A stretch of 64,000 bases of DNA from Argyresthia goedartella (lineage: Eukaryota; Arthropoda; Insecta; Lepidoptera; Argyresthiidae). Shown here piece by piece: positions 20,629-31,170 of this stretch. The translations under genes and the position numbers were made by a program. The notes below the pieces were generated by a model. The model made no database searches and was not told the origin of the DNA. It saw only the letters and a list, made by a program, of their open reading frames with translations. Every line of letters starts with the position of its first letter. Position 1 is the first letter of the stretch. The stretch covers positions 372,001 to 436,000 of the forward strand of contig OX463811.1 in NCBI GenBank assembly GCA_949825045.1, written 5' to 3'.

Positions 20629-20636
20629 TATAAAAG
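20629..20636 (+). promoter_or_regulatory. TATA box of Gypsy 1 5' LTR
   Basis: TATAAAAG stands in a GC-rich context (CTCGAGA before, GCGCCGACGG after), 41 bp downstream of the nearest HSE. Transcription would start about 30 bp on, near GAGTTAGTTTTCATTTT. Confidence 0.75.
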
Positions 20637-20819
20637 GCGCCGACGGCCGGCGCGAGTTAGTTTTCATTTTAACTGCGATCGAGTGCTAGTACAAGGATAA
20701 TCGGAGAGAAAGACTCTTCGTGTGAATAGTGAGTGCATAATTAGTGAAATAGTGTGTGTGTTTTAATTAGTGGATTTTAAGTACAGTTCGTGTGAATTGT
20801 AAGTGCGTAATTTGGGTAA

Positions 20820-21018
20820 GCCTTTCAGGGTGCGAGAAGTGTCGACTACGAAGCCAGTAGATTCCCGCCGCGAATTTGGGCCACGTTGCTACCATTGTGG
20901 AGAACGTGGTCACCTGCAGTCAGGCTGTCCAAAAAGGACTAGGAGGGACAGAGACCCCGCTCCAATGGCGAGGAAAATAGGCTCTGTGGAGTCAGAGCCC
21001 CAACAGGGAAACGAATAA
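20820..21018 (+). pseudogene. Gypsy 1 gag, C-terminal remnant with zinc knuckle
   Basis: Only the nucleocapsid end survives. It contains one complete CCHC knuckle, CYHCGERGHLQSGC (C-x2-C-x4-H-x4-C), followed by a basic KRTRRDRD tail, and stops at 21016-21018. Capsid and matrix regions are gone because the LTR is fused straight into this segment. Translation of pol would follow by -1 slippage just before the stop. Confidence 0.85.
21006..21012 (+). promoter_or_regulatory. -1 ribosomal slippery site GGGAAAC (gag-pol, Gypsy 1)
   Basis: In the gag frame the heptamer reads G GGA AAC, the canonical X XXY YYZ form, two codons before the gag stop. The pol frame is the -1 frame and is open across this point, so slippage here gives a Gag-Pol fusion. 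Confidence 0.7.
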
Positions 21019-23204
21019 AAGCCAGGACTGTGGGAAGAGTGCTGGCTGGCGGTCGAAATGTCCCAATTATGATCTCACAGGAAAACGAAGGGAATAGTCT
21101 GGTTGTCAATGGAGAAATCTGTGGAATACCATGTCTCCTTACCATAGACACCGGAGCTTCTCGGACTGTGATCAGCTCTCGGCTACTGAGACACCTGACC
21201 AGAGATCATCTAGTCCGACCTAGGCATCTCCAGCTGCAAAATGCTACCGGCCAGTACATTTCCGTCCAAGGAGAACGAGAGTTAGCTATGAAAATAGGTG
21301 AAAAAGAATACTGGCATAAAATGTACGTTGCTAACATCGTCGACGACTGCATTATTGGATTGGATTTTATGAGGAGACATGACTGTAAAATCGACTTGAA
21401 GGTTGGAGTTCTAAAGTTTGGAGTTGATGAGATTCCTATACAAGGTGGAGTAAATGGAAATGTTTACTGTACCAGGAGAACCATTCTTCAACCAAGGTCA
21501 CAGGTTTTAGTTCCAGTGAAATTGCCGAACTCCACAAGGGCACAATCTCACCGCTGTGTGGTGGTAGAGAGGTTGGATGCTGATAAACCGTGGATAACAG
21601 CCCGTACAATGGTAACCACGGCATCTACAGCATTTGTAAGGATCCTTAATCCAAGCGACACGGAATGCGTCCTCAATAAAGGAACGCTGGTCGGATCATG
21701 TCAAGAAATTTCTTGGATAAGAGGCTGCCGGGAATCTGAGGTAAACGTGAAACCTGGGCATGTTAAGCCTTCAATGGATGTTGAAAAATTACTAAATGAC
21801 TCCAGGGAGCACCTTACCGAGGAGGAATTTCTTAAGGCGCGTAGCTTACTGCTACGATATCGCAACGTCTGTTCTTCGCATGATGATGACATTGGAAGAA
21901 CTGGAGTGGTTCAGCATGAGATCGACACTGGGGAAACTATGCCTATCCGACAGCGCCCTCGGAGAGTTCCAGTAGCTCGGGAGAAGGAGGTTGAGGGCAT
22001 GATCGAGGAAATGCAAAGAAGCGGCGTTATTGAACCTTCAACAAGCCCGTGGTGTTCTCCCGTAGTTTTGGTTAAGAAGAAGGACGGCACCATGAGATTC
22101 TGTATTGACTACCGTCGACTTAATGATGTAACCAAGAAGGACAGTTATCCACTTCCACGAATCGACGACACTTTAGACACATTGAACGGAATGAAATGGT
22201 TTTCAACGTTGGATCTGAAAAGTGGCTATTGGCAAGTCGAAATCAAGGACAAGGATAAGGAGAAAACGGCCTTCTCTACTGGCAAGGGACTCTGGCAGTT
22301 CAATGTTATGCCATTTGGACTGTGTAATGCACCAGCCACATTTGAGAGATTAATGGAACAAATATTAGCTGGACTTCTAGGAGAAACTAAAAAAAATTTG
22401 TGACTTTGCAATAAACTATTATGAATTATGAATTATGAAACTTGTTTGGTCTATTTGGATGACATCATTATCGTTGGTAGAGACTTCAACGACCACTTGA
22501 ATAAATTGGAGCAGGTGCTAGGCAAACTACGAGGGGTAAATCTGAAACTCAGTAAGAAGAAATGCTCGTTTTTCAAACGTAAAGTGAATTACTTGGGACA
22601 CGTGATTTCGAAGGACGGCATCCAGACAGATCCTGAGAAGATTAGCGCCGTGAAGGATTGGCCGACGCCAAAAGACAAGACTGCAGTACGTGCCTTTTTG
22701 GGGCTTTGTTCATACTACAGACGTTTTGTGAAGAACTTCTCGGATATAGCAAAGCCTTTGCATCAACTAACGGAAGAAAAGCGATCATTTGACTGGAACG
22801 AACAATGTGAGTCAAGTTTCAACGAGCTTAAAGGAAGACTTTGTGAAACGCCAATATTGGGGTATCCAGACCCGGACGAAGATTTCATTGTGGATACAGA
22901 TGCTGGTAACACTGGAATTGGAGGTGTCTTGTCGCAAAAGAAAGGAGATAACGAAGTTGTGATTGCATATTTCAGTAAGTCATTGTCAAAACCAGAGAGG
23001 AATTACTGTGTAACTCGGAGGGAATTGCTAGCAGTTGTCAAGACGTTACAGCATTTCAGCAAATACCTGCTGGGAATAAAGTTTCGTATCAGAACTGACC
23101 ATGCTGCTTTAAAGTGGTTGCTAGAATTTAAAAACCCCGAGGGACAAGTGGCTAGATGGATTGAACAACTGCAGGAGTATGATTTCATCATCGAACACCG
23201 TAAT
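21013..23204 (+). pseudogene. Gypsy 1 pol, protease to RNase H, interrupted
   Basis: The protease active site is DTGAS (from 21147). RT follows with [22 protein letters not shown] and the catalytic YLDD at 22452-22463. RNase H starts with VDTDAGNTGIGG and includes TRRELLAVV and RTDHAALKW. Just before YLDD the normal short linker is replaced by about 50 extra bases (around 22380-22430, an A-run then CAATAAACTATTATGAATTA) that bring two in-frame TGA stops. The frame is otherwise kept on both sides. RNase H is cut by a LINE at 23205. The element therefore cannot make a complete Pol. Confidence 0.92.
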
Positions 23205-23831
23205 CAAAATCAAAATCAAAAATCATTTATTTCCATAGGATGTTGTTACATCACTTAGATCCGTCATTACATTTTTTTGGGTGAGTTCACTAACCCAATG
23301 GCGGAATCTGTGGAGAAGAGCTCACCGAAGAAACTCCACAGTCGTCGCATCTTTTGCGTTTCCTTTTTTAAATAAAATATTGTCAAATTACAAAATGAAT
23401 GCTAATTATATATCGAAACAGCCTGTTACTCAAACAATCTATTCCCATGGACATCTGTCCTCTAAGTAATCAGATATCCTGTAGTAACCTTTTTTATACA
23501 ATTTCTGTTTTATTATTATTTTAAACTTGTCTAAAGGTAAGTTTTTAATATCAGTAGGGACCTTATTGTAATAGCGTATACAATTGCCTTTAAAAGAATT
23601 ACCAATTTTATGTAGTCGGCTTACATAAGCAACCAACTTGTCTTTATTTCTAGTATTAAAATTGTGTATATCACTGTACTTCTGAAAATTAGCTATATTT
23701 CTTTTTACATACACAAGATTGTCATAGATATATTGAGACACAAATGTCAGAATATTGATTTCTTTAAACTTTTCCCTCAGTGACACTCTAGGCCCTAATC
23801 TATAAATTGCACGAACAGCCCGTTTCGTAGT
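23205..23831 (-). pseudogene. 5'-truncated LINE inserted in Gypsy 1 RNase H/integrase linker
   Basis: The minus-strand frame (23786-23439) encodes the end of a LINE ORF2 with FNTRNKDKL, NSFKGNCIRYYNK and KLYKKGYYRISDYL. Homology to 30995-31175 shows it is the same clade as the large LINE at 26388. The 3' tail on the plus strand is an AATCAA-type repeat (23205-23222). Its 627-bp length is a multiple of three, and the Gypsy frame resumes in phase after it. No clear target duplication is visible. Confidence 0.85.
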
Positions 23832-25310
23832 GGGAAATCACATGGAAATGCTGACGCCCTATCACGTAGACCTTGTGTGGACGACTGTAAACATTGCTCA
23901 AGACAAGAAGGCAAGGAATGTGTTCGAATGATAAGAACTGATACGGTTAGCGACGAGTGGAGTGATCAAATCATGCAGCAAGCGCAACAAGAGGACCCTG
24001 ACGTGAGACCCATTTTTGATTGGATTAATGCTGGCGCACCTAAACCAGGATGGTGTGATGTAGCTCCTATGAGTGCGGTAACAAAAAGCTACTGGGCACA
24101 ATGGGATAGCTTGGTTATGCATAATGGCATTCTATGTAGAAAATGGGAATCAACAAATGGGAAGGATGCTCACCTGCAAGTCGTTGTCCCAAAGAAAAGG
24201 GTGAAAGATGTTTTGAGAATATTTCACGATGGAACATCCGGTGGACACCTTGGAGTAAAAAGGACCCTAATGAAAATTCGGCAACGCTTTTATTGGATTC
24301 ACTGCCGAGAAGATGTTGAAAATTGGTGTAAACGATGCACTAACTGTGCATCAGTCAAGGGACCGCATACCCGTAGCCGAGGAACACTCAAGTTGTACAA
24401 CGTGGGAGCCCCTTGGGAAAGGGTTGCATTAGATGTCGCAGGACCATTCTCAGCATCGGACTCCGGAAACAAGTACATTCTTGTCGTGATGGATTACTTC
24501 ACGAAGTGGCCTGAAGTATTTGCCATTCCTAATCAAGAAGCGGTAACCATAGCTGAAAAGTTAGTGAACGAAGTATTCTGCCGGTTTGGGATACCACTCG
24601 AAATCCACAGTGATCAAGGAAGAAACTTCGAGTCTGCGGTCTTTCAGGAGACTTGTCGCATAATGGGAATTCATAAGACGAGGACTACGGCGTATCATCC
24701 ACAGTCAGATGGAATGGTTGAGAGATTTAACCAGACACTGGAGAGACATCTAGCCAAGGTCGTTGAGAGCCATCAAAAAGATTGGGATCGGCATATCCCC
24801 CTCTTCCTGTTGTCTTATAGGTCGGCAACTCACGAAAGTACGGCGGTTACTCCATCGTATGCGAATTTTGGAAGAGAACTCCGTCTGCCTGCAGATCTCC
24901 TGACTGGACGTCCGCCCGATACACCAAGGACCATCACGGAATATGCAAGTGATTTGCGGGATCGGATTGATGATGTTCACAGCCTGGTACGTGAACACGG
25001 GCTCCACGCTAGCATAAAGATGAAAACCCGATATGACCGGAAGTCTTATCAAGTGGGTTTTGAGGAAGGTTCGTTGGTGTGGCTACATAACCCTATGCGA
25101 CGAGTAGGAAAGTCCCCGAAACTATCTCCGAATTGGGAAGGGCCTTACAAGGTAGTCACCAAAATAAACGACGTCACGTATCGAATCCAGCGGAATCCTC
25201 GTAGTCCGAGCAAGATTGTTCATGTTGACCGGCTGGCCAGATACCATGGAAATAATGATGCTCGGGACGAGCATGTCTTAGGAGGGGGTAGTGTTACGCC
25301 GGTAGGTTAG
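23832..25310 (+). pseudogene. Gypsy 1 pol, integrase part (open)
   Basis: After the LINE the pol frame is open to a stop inside the 3' LTR. The integrase has the HHCC zinc-binding region (GGHLGVKRTL ... NWCKRCTNC), then a catalytic core with D (VALDVAGPF), D (HSDQGRNFES) and E (SDGMVERFNQ). A C-terminal GPY-type module follows (NWEGPYKVVTKINDVTYR). All three catalytic acidic residues are present. No env frame follows: the stop lies about 20 bp into the LTR. The polypurine tract is TTAGGAGGGGGT just before the LTR. Confidence 0.93.
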
Positions 25311-26089
25311 GTCAAAAACTTTGAACGTCAATTTCAGTGCTTTAGAGGCGTTTTCAGCAGGCTGAAAAGTCATTTCAGGCCGTTTCAGAAGTTACTCTAT
25401 CACATATCTAAAGATCGAAATTTCACCCAAGTTGCCGTCGTTTTCAGGCGCCTGAAACATGTTTTCAGTCCGTTTCAGGGCACCCTCTATCAGATGACGC
25501 CATAACCTGAAAACCCATTTTCAGGCGTTTTCAGGACCCCTTATGGGCCTCTGAAGCACAAATCGTTATATGGCGAAATATCCGGTAGGAGTGTCAGAGA
25601 TAGCACTACTAGAAAGAGATAGCTATACTCGGAACATTCGAGAAGTGTGTGACAGAGATAGGGCTACTAGCAAGAGATAGCTATACTCGGAACATTCGAG
25701 AAGGGAGTGACAGAGAGTGCACCATTAGAGAGAGACATATATGGTCTCGAATGTTCTCGGCCTCCACGCTGGTCCTTACTAGAATATTCGCGATATGTGT
25801 GGACAATGTGTCCAGAGCGGCTCCTCGAGATATAAAAGGCGCCGACGGCCGGCGCGAGTTAGTTTTCATTTTAACTGCGATCGAGTGCTAGTACAAGGAT
25901 AATCGGAGAGAAAGACTCTTCGTGTGAATAGTGAGTGCATAATTAGTGAAATAGTGTGTGTGTTTTAATTAGTGGATTTTAAGTATAGTTCGTGTGAATT
26001 GTAAGTGCGTTATTTGGGTAATAAAGTGAGTGTTTTATTTAGTGGATTAATTCGTGTTTTTCTATCAAATACGAACCCCACGGATTCGA
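25288..26089 (+). repeat. Gypsy 1 3' LTR
   Basis: It starts AGTGTTACGCCGGTAGG and matches the 5' LTR with few substitutions. HSE-like trimers lie at 25631-25645 and 25689-25703, a reverse site near 25745-25760, and AGAATATTCG at 25781-25790. TATAAAAG is at 25831-25838. AATAAAGTGAGTG near 26020 is a likely polyadenylation signal. The exact right end is uncertain by several bases because the 5' copy is truncated. Confidence 0.88.
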
Positions 26090-26808
26090 TATGTCACCGT
26101 AGGATTGCCAAAACCGTTAGTTGATAAACTAACGTTTTTTTTTCTCATTAGTTGGTCAACTATCTGCAGATAGTAAACTGTAGCGTACTGTTTACTATAT
26201 GACGCGTTAGTTGATCAACTAACGGTTAAAACCGTTAAACAGTGCACTGCTTTAAACTTGAATTGCAAAGGAAATACCAGGGCAAACACTGCGCTAGCTG
26301 AGGTGAAGACTAGAGGGGGCGAGCGCAGCGAAGCCCCCGAATAGTCTTCGTGTTAGGTTGACATGTAAGAACAAAAGAAACTTAAATTATACTGTATGTC
26401 TGTACTGGCTGTCAAACGGCAAACAGCTGATTTCACTACGTCCCTAGAAAAATTTATATTTTAATATGATTTAGTGTAATTCTGAGCCCAATTTAGTGTT
26501 ATTTTAGGATTATAGTGTAATGTTAAGTATTTCTATTGTTTGCAGTGTGTTTTAGTGACGTTTACTAGTGTCTCGAAACATTTTAAATTTGTGACCGTTG
26601 CAGGTTATAAATTTAAAAGTATTTGTTATTTCCGTACACTTTCATCGCTTTTTGTTACCTTATTGTTAAATTATTATATTTAACAACGTTTAAAATATAT
26701 TTCATAGCAATTAGTGATGTGCAAACGCTGAAAAACGTTACTATTCCACGTAAGTAATTTCGCATTGTTTTGGTGTGCAATTCCTTGATTCTTATCTCAA
26801 CTGTAACA

Positions 26809-28374
26809 ATGATGACCCGCAGAGCTACTGCTGTCACCTCCCGACAGCAGGAAAATGACAAGCTCAAAGTTACCTTACTAGAATTAAAAAAATCAAAGGA
26901 AATGGTCACCGAATTACTCTGTGAAAGGGAGGAAAATGAGAAAGAGCTATTATCAGTACTTGAAAGTAGAGATAAGCTAAAGAAACAATTATGTGTATTA
27001 GAACAAGAATGTAGTGATGTAATTGTTGAGCGGGACAAGCTGCAGGTCACCGTAGATAGCTTCACTGTATGTAGTGCAGAGTACGAGCAAGGCCTGAAAT
27101 CGATTGATTCCCTGGAGAAAGCATTGTTCGATGCCCATGAACAAATACATGCACTCCAGGAGGAGAAGGAAAACACCGCAGCGTTGCAGACCCAGAGCCT
27201 CTACAGTGAAGTCGTAGGGATCAGCCCGCAGCTGGTTACTGTTGCAACTGGAAGCCTTGATGATGTCATTGATTTAACTAATGACACATTGCCTACATCA
27301 AGGTTATTAGGTTGCAGCAATAACAAACTGAAAAAATACATTAAAATAAATAGGTATATACGGAAAACTCAGAAATTAATAAAACATAATAAATTGTGTA
27401 CTAAAAACTTAAAAGTAAGCAAGAAAAATGTAAACTTATTACATGATTTGAATATGTGTGTATTAGAATTAGAAAGTACTAAGTTTGTGTATGAAACTGA
27501 CACACAAAACTTACATTTGAAAATCCAAAGCTAAGAGGATTCATTGAGATCACTAAACAGTGCATATTTGAACTCTGAGAAAGTTATAAATGAATACTCA
27601 TTGGCTATGGATGATTTAATTCAAGAAATGAACCATAATTGTGAGCGGTTTGAGTCGCTGAACAACAACCATACTTGTCGCTGTGAGCAGAAAGGTGGTT
27701 GTTTGACAGCGGGCAACTCTCCGGGCTTGTGTGACAGTTTACCAACACAAGGTGTTACTGATAATAGTTCTGCCAAGTCTGATATGACCACAACACCTGA
27801 TATTGTAATGTACTGTGATGAGATTGGAAGTGGCATGGGCTCAGCACTCCACTCATACTCTAAGGGACATAGTGTTATTAGTAATTGCTCACCTTTTAGC
27901 ACTGTAGATAATATTATAAATCAAATTTTGAATGACAGCACTATCACAGCCAGTGCCACACTGATAATTTTCATGGGCAATAGGGGAGATGTGAACAAAA
28001 ATAATTTAATAAAATTTTATGACACATTGAATGGTCTTAGTGTGAAAAAAATTATATTGTTCACATTTCCCTACTGCAACCAATTGACACAAAATGAAAA
28101 TGTATATAGACATAATATGAATATAACTATGTACAATTTATGTACATATAATAATAAGTTTGATATTATTGACACTAACAATTATGTTAGTAATTATTTT
28201 ACTATGACTAAAGGTACATTTTACCTTTCAAATTATTGTAAACGACAAATAGCTATGTCACTATTATATTTATATGACATTACAGCCAAAAATTTGGCTT
28301 CTAACTCTGCTTTTACTGAGCAGCCTAATATGAATCTGGTATCAGACCAGAATAACAGGATGCATTTAAATTAG
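26809..28374 (+). pseudogene. LINE ORF1: coiled coil plus SGNH-like domain, one in-frame stop
   Basis: The start is the first of two adjacent ATGs (26809) in an AACA context. Residues about 10-120 are a charged coiled coil rich in Glu/Lys/Leu (LLELKKSKEM, EKELLSVLESRDKL). A TAA at 27532-27534 breaks the frame, which then continues in the same phase, so a single nonsense change splits it. The second half contains a Cys/His cluster (HTCRCEQKGGC) and an SGNH/esterase-like fold: a block-I-like DEIGSGMG near 27817, then TLIIFMGNRGDV and KKIILFTFPY. At the last block YLSNYCKRQIA has Tyr where such domains usually have the catalytic His. ORF1 esterase domains are known in CR1-group LINEs. The assignment of this one rests on motif order. 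Confidence 0.72.
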
Positions 28375-31170
28375 TTCATAAGACAACAGAGGACCCAGGC
28401 TCTGGCAACATATGTTCTAGTATATTAGAAAACCCTAAGAATAAGGGAAGCTCACATGCTAAGTATATAAGCCTGGTTCATCAGAATATTCAATGTATTA
28501 GAGGCAAAGATCTACAAATAGAGTTATTTTTAAATTGTAATAAAATTGACATTTTGTGCATAACAGAGCACTGGTTAACTATTAATGAAATTATGTTTAG
28601 CTTTAAAGATCACCAGGTTGGTAGTTCGTTCACCAGACTTAATTCAATACATGGTGGGGCATTAATCATACTAAACAATCATATGAAATTCAAGGAACGT
28701 AAGGACATTGTTTCCTTATCTGTTGAACGAACTATAGAACTTGCAGCTGTGGAATTAGAACAGTTCATCGTTATATGTGTCTATAGGCCACCCTTGAGCG
28801 ACTTTGAAATGTTCGAGAAAATAATGGAATCCGTCCTAACTATTTCATCACACAGTACGAAACGATTAATTATATGTGGTGACTTTAATGTAAATCTGTT
28901 AGAAAGAACTACTCTCAGCGTTAGATTGATAAATCTTTTCTCATCATTTAGGCTTAGCCATTTATTTATGGAGCCAACAAGAGTGACTGCTACTAGTGCT
29001 ACATGCATTGACAACATTTTTACTGATGTTATTCCAATCAGTAAAAGTGTTATCAGTGAATTGGATTCAGATCATTTAGGTCAATTATTTCAATTTGATT
29101 CTATTAGAGAACCTGTCATTAAAAAGAAAATTTCGTTTGTGCCAATAACTGCTGACCGGTTAGAAAGAATGAGATACTCTTTAGCCCAGGAACTACCGTT
29201 TTTGGCTGTTGAACAGTCTCCTAATATAATGCATAACTTATTCTTTGAAACCTTTATGAAACAGTACAGCGCGATATTCACTTCAAAATCGGTTGTGGTT
29301 GGTGGTTCAAACGACTTTAGTACGTGGGCTACTGCAGAGTTGCATAAACGCAGGCAAGCATTGTATGCATTGTATGAGGAACGACGGTTCAACATGAGTG
29401 ACGAATTTAAAGAACAAGTCAAACAGTTCTCCAAACAATTTAAATTAGACTGTCATACAGCTAAACGTAATTTTCTGAGTAGTAAAATTAAGAATAGTTC
29501 CGATGTTATAAAAACGACTTGGAAAATAATTAATGAGGAGGCCGGTCGTAGTAAAAAAGCGAGTCACGATTACGAACTAAAAATCAATGGACAGCTTACG
29601 AGTTCTAGCTTAGAAGTTGCAACTGAATTTGAATCGTTTTTTACTAATGCACCGGCTTCCACGACTAAGTATTTAAATTCGTCACCTTTGTCTGCTGTTG
29701 CAATATTAAAAGATAATGTCTCAGAGTGTGCTTCATACTTGAATTTTAAGCACGTCACAAGTTCAGATGTCGTAAAGGCATTTAAATTGATAAATGTTAA
29801 GAAAACGAATGATCTTTGGGGACTCTCTGTTCACGTCGTTAAATCCCTGATCGAATTAATTGCACCTGACCTAGCGGTCATTTTCAACAATTGTATAGAC
29901 TGCGGTGAATTTCCTGATTTAATGAAACAAAGTAAGATAATTCCCCTCTTCAAAGCAGGTAGTACTCAAGACCCCACCAATTTCAGACCTATATCAATAC
30001 TACCAACTTTTAGTAAAATTTTTGAGAAATTAATCTTATCACAGCTAATACATCATTTTGAATCAAATAAGCTAATGCATAACAAACAGTTTGGATTCAC
30101 TCGCGGTCGTTCAACAACAGATGCCGGAATTCAGTTCATTGAAAGTATTTTTGATGCCTGGGAAGAGTCACAAGATGCCCTAGGCATTTTTTGTGACTTA
30201 TCTAAGGCTTTTGATTGCGTTTGTCATGAAACATTGATCAGGAAATTACATCATTATGGAGTTAGAGACACGTCATTGAATTTGTTAAAATCTTATCTGA
30301 ACGGAAGAATACAAAGGGTAGACGTAAACGGAGAACGATCACCAGGATCATTGGTTTGTTTGGGCGTGCCACAGGGCTCAATATTGGGACCCTTCCTATT
30401 CCTCATCTATATAAACGACTTACCCTATCTAGGAAGGGACTGTCATGATATGGTACTGTTTGCTGATGACACCTCACTTATTTTTAAAACAAAGCGAAAC
30501 CAACACGCTAATGATGATCACGTGAACAATACCATATCAAGAGTGGTAAATTGGTTTAATGTTAATAATTTGCTATTAAATGAGAAAAAGACTAAATGTG
30601 TTAAGTTTCTTACTACTAACGTTAAAAATAATCAGACATGTATAACAATTAAAAATGAGGAATTGGAATTGGTAACCAGCACAGTGTTTCTAGGTATAAC
30701 GTTGGATTCCAAACTCCAATGGGGTCCACATATTGATAAGCTATCGAACAGACTGAGCTCTGCAGCTTTTGCATGCAGGAAAATCCGTCACTTGACAGAT
30801 TTAAAAACAGCCAGATTAGTTTATTTTAGTTATTTTCATAGTATTATGTCCTACGGTATTCTGCTCTGGGGCAGTGCTGCTGACATAAATAATATTTTTG
30901 TGCTGCAGAAGCGGGCTGTTCGTGCGATTTATAAAATGAATAATAGAGATTCTCTTAGAAATAAGTTTAAAGAAGTAAATATATTGACAGTCCTATGTAT
31001 GTCCATAAGAACATTGTTAACTTTCGAAGAAACTGTGATATACATAACTTTAATACTAGAAACAAGGACAAACTTGCAGTGCCCACTACTCGGCTCCATA
31101 AAATAAAAAACTCGTTCAAGGGTAATTGTGTAAGATTTTACAATAAATTCCCAAGCAATTTGACAGATCT
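28356..31170 (+). pseudogene. LINE ORF2: APE endonuclease and reverse transcriptase, cut by Gypsy 2
   Basis: The open frame overlaps the last 18 bases of ORF1 and has no ATG before its conserved start, which suggests reinitiation or coupling for translation. The endonuclease shows CITEHWL, IICGDFNVNLLE and ELDSDHLGQ. RT motifs follow in order: [56 protein letters not shown] and the catalytic FADD at 30459-30470, then the thumb FLGITLDSKLQW. A frameshift near 30990 moves the C-terminus (30995-31170, FNTRNKDKL) to another frame. The coding sequence stops at the Gypsy insertion and resumes at 40522. Confidence 0.9.
31167..31170 (+). other. Target-site duplication ATCT, left copy
   Basis: ATCT directly precedes the 5' LTR and is repeated at 40522-40525 directly after the 3' LTR. 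The 4-bp size is normal for Gypsy integrases. Confidence 0.8.

Larger units (their letters stand above)
20088..20819 (+). repeat. Gypsy 1 5' LTR, truncated at its 3' end
   Basis: It starts AGTGTTGCGCCGGTAGG and is nearly identical to 25288 onwards. The final stretch (AATAAAGTGAG onward in the 3' LTR) is missing, because a deletion joins the LTR directly to gag. The upstream part has many TTTCAG/CTGAAA motifs. A 58-bp unit is then repeated 2-3 times with heat-shock-like elements, followed by a TATA box. Confidence 0.9.
20088..26089 (+). mobile_element. Gypsy-family LTR retrotransposon 1 (defective)
   Basis: The order is 5' LTR, gag tail, protease, RT, RNase H, integrase, 3' LTR, which is the Ty3/Gypsy order; no env is present. 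It is inactive. The 3' end of the 5' LTR, the primer-binding site and most of gag are deleted, an insertion with two stops lies just before YLDD, and a LINE is inserted in the RNase H region. The LTRs are closely similar. The right boundary is inferred from the adjoining MITE start at 26092, because the 5' LTR is truncated and cannot be used to find it. Confidence 0.9.

Noticed and set aside
25310..26090. An env gene after Gypsy 1 pol
   Set aside because: The pol stop already lies inside the 3' LTR, so there is no room for env.
26655..27176. Minus-strand Ser/Phe-rich frame of 173 codons
   Set aside because: It is the antisense shadow of the LINE ORF1 coiled coil.
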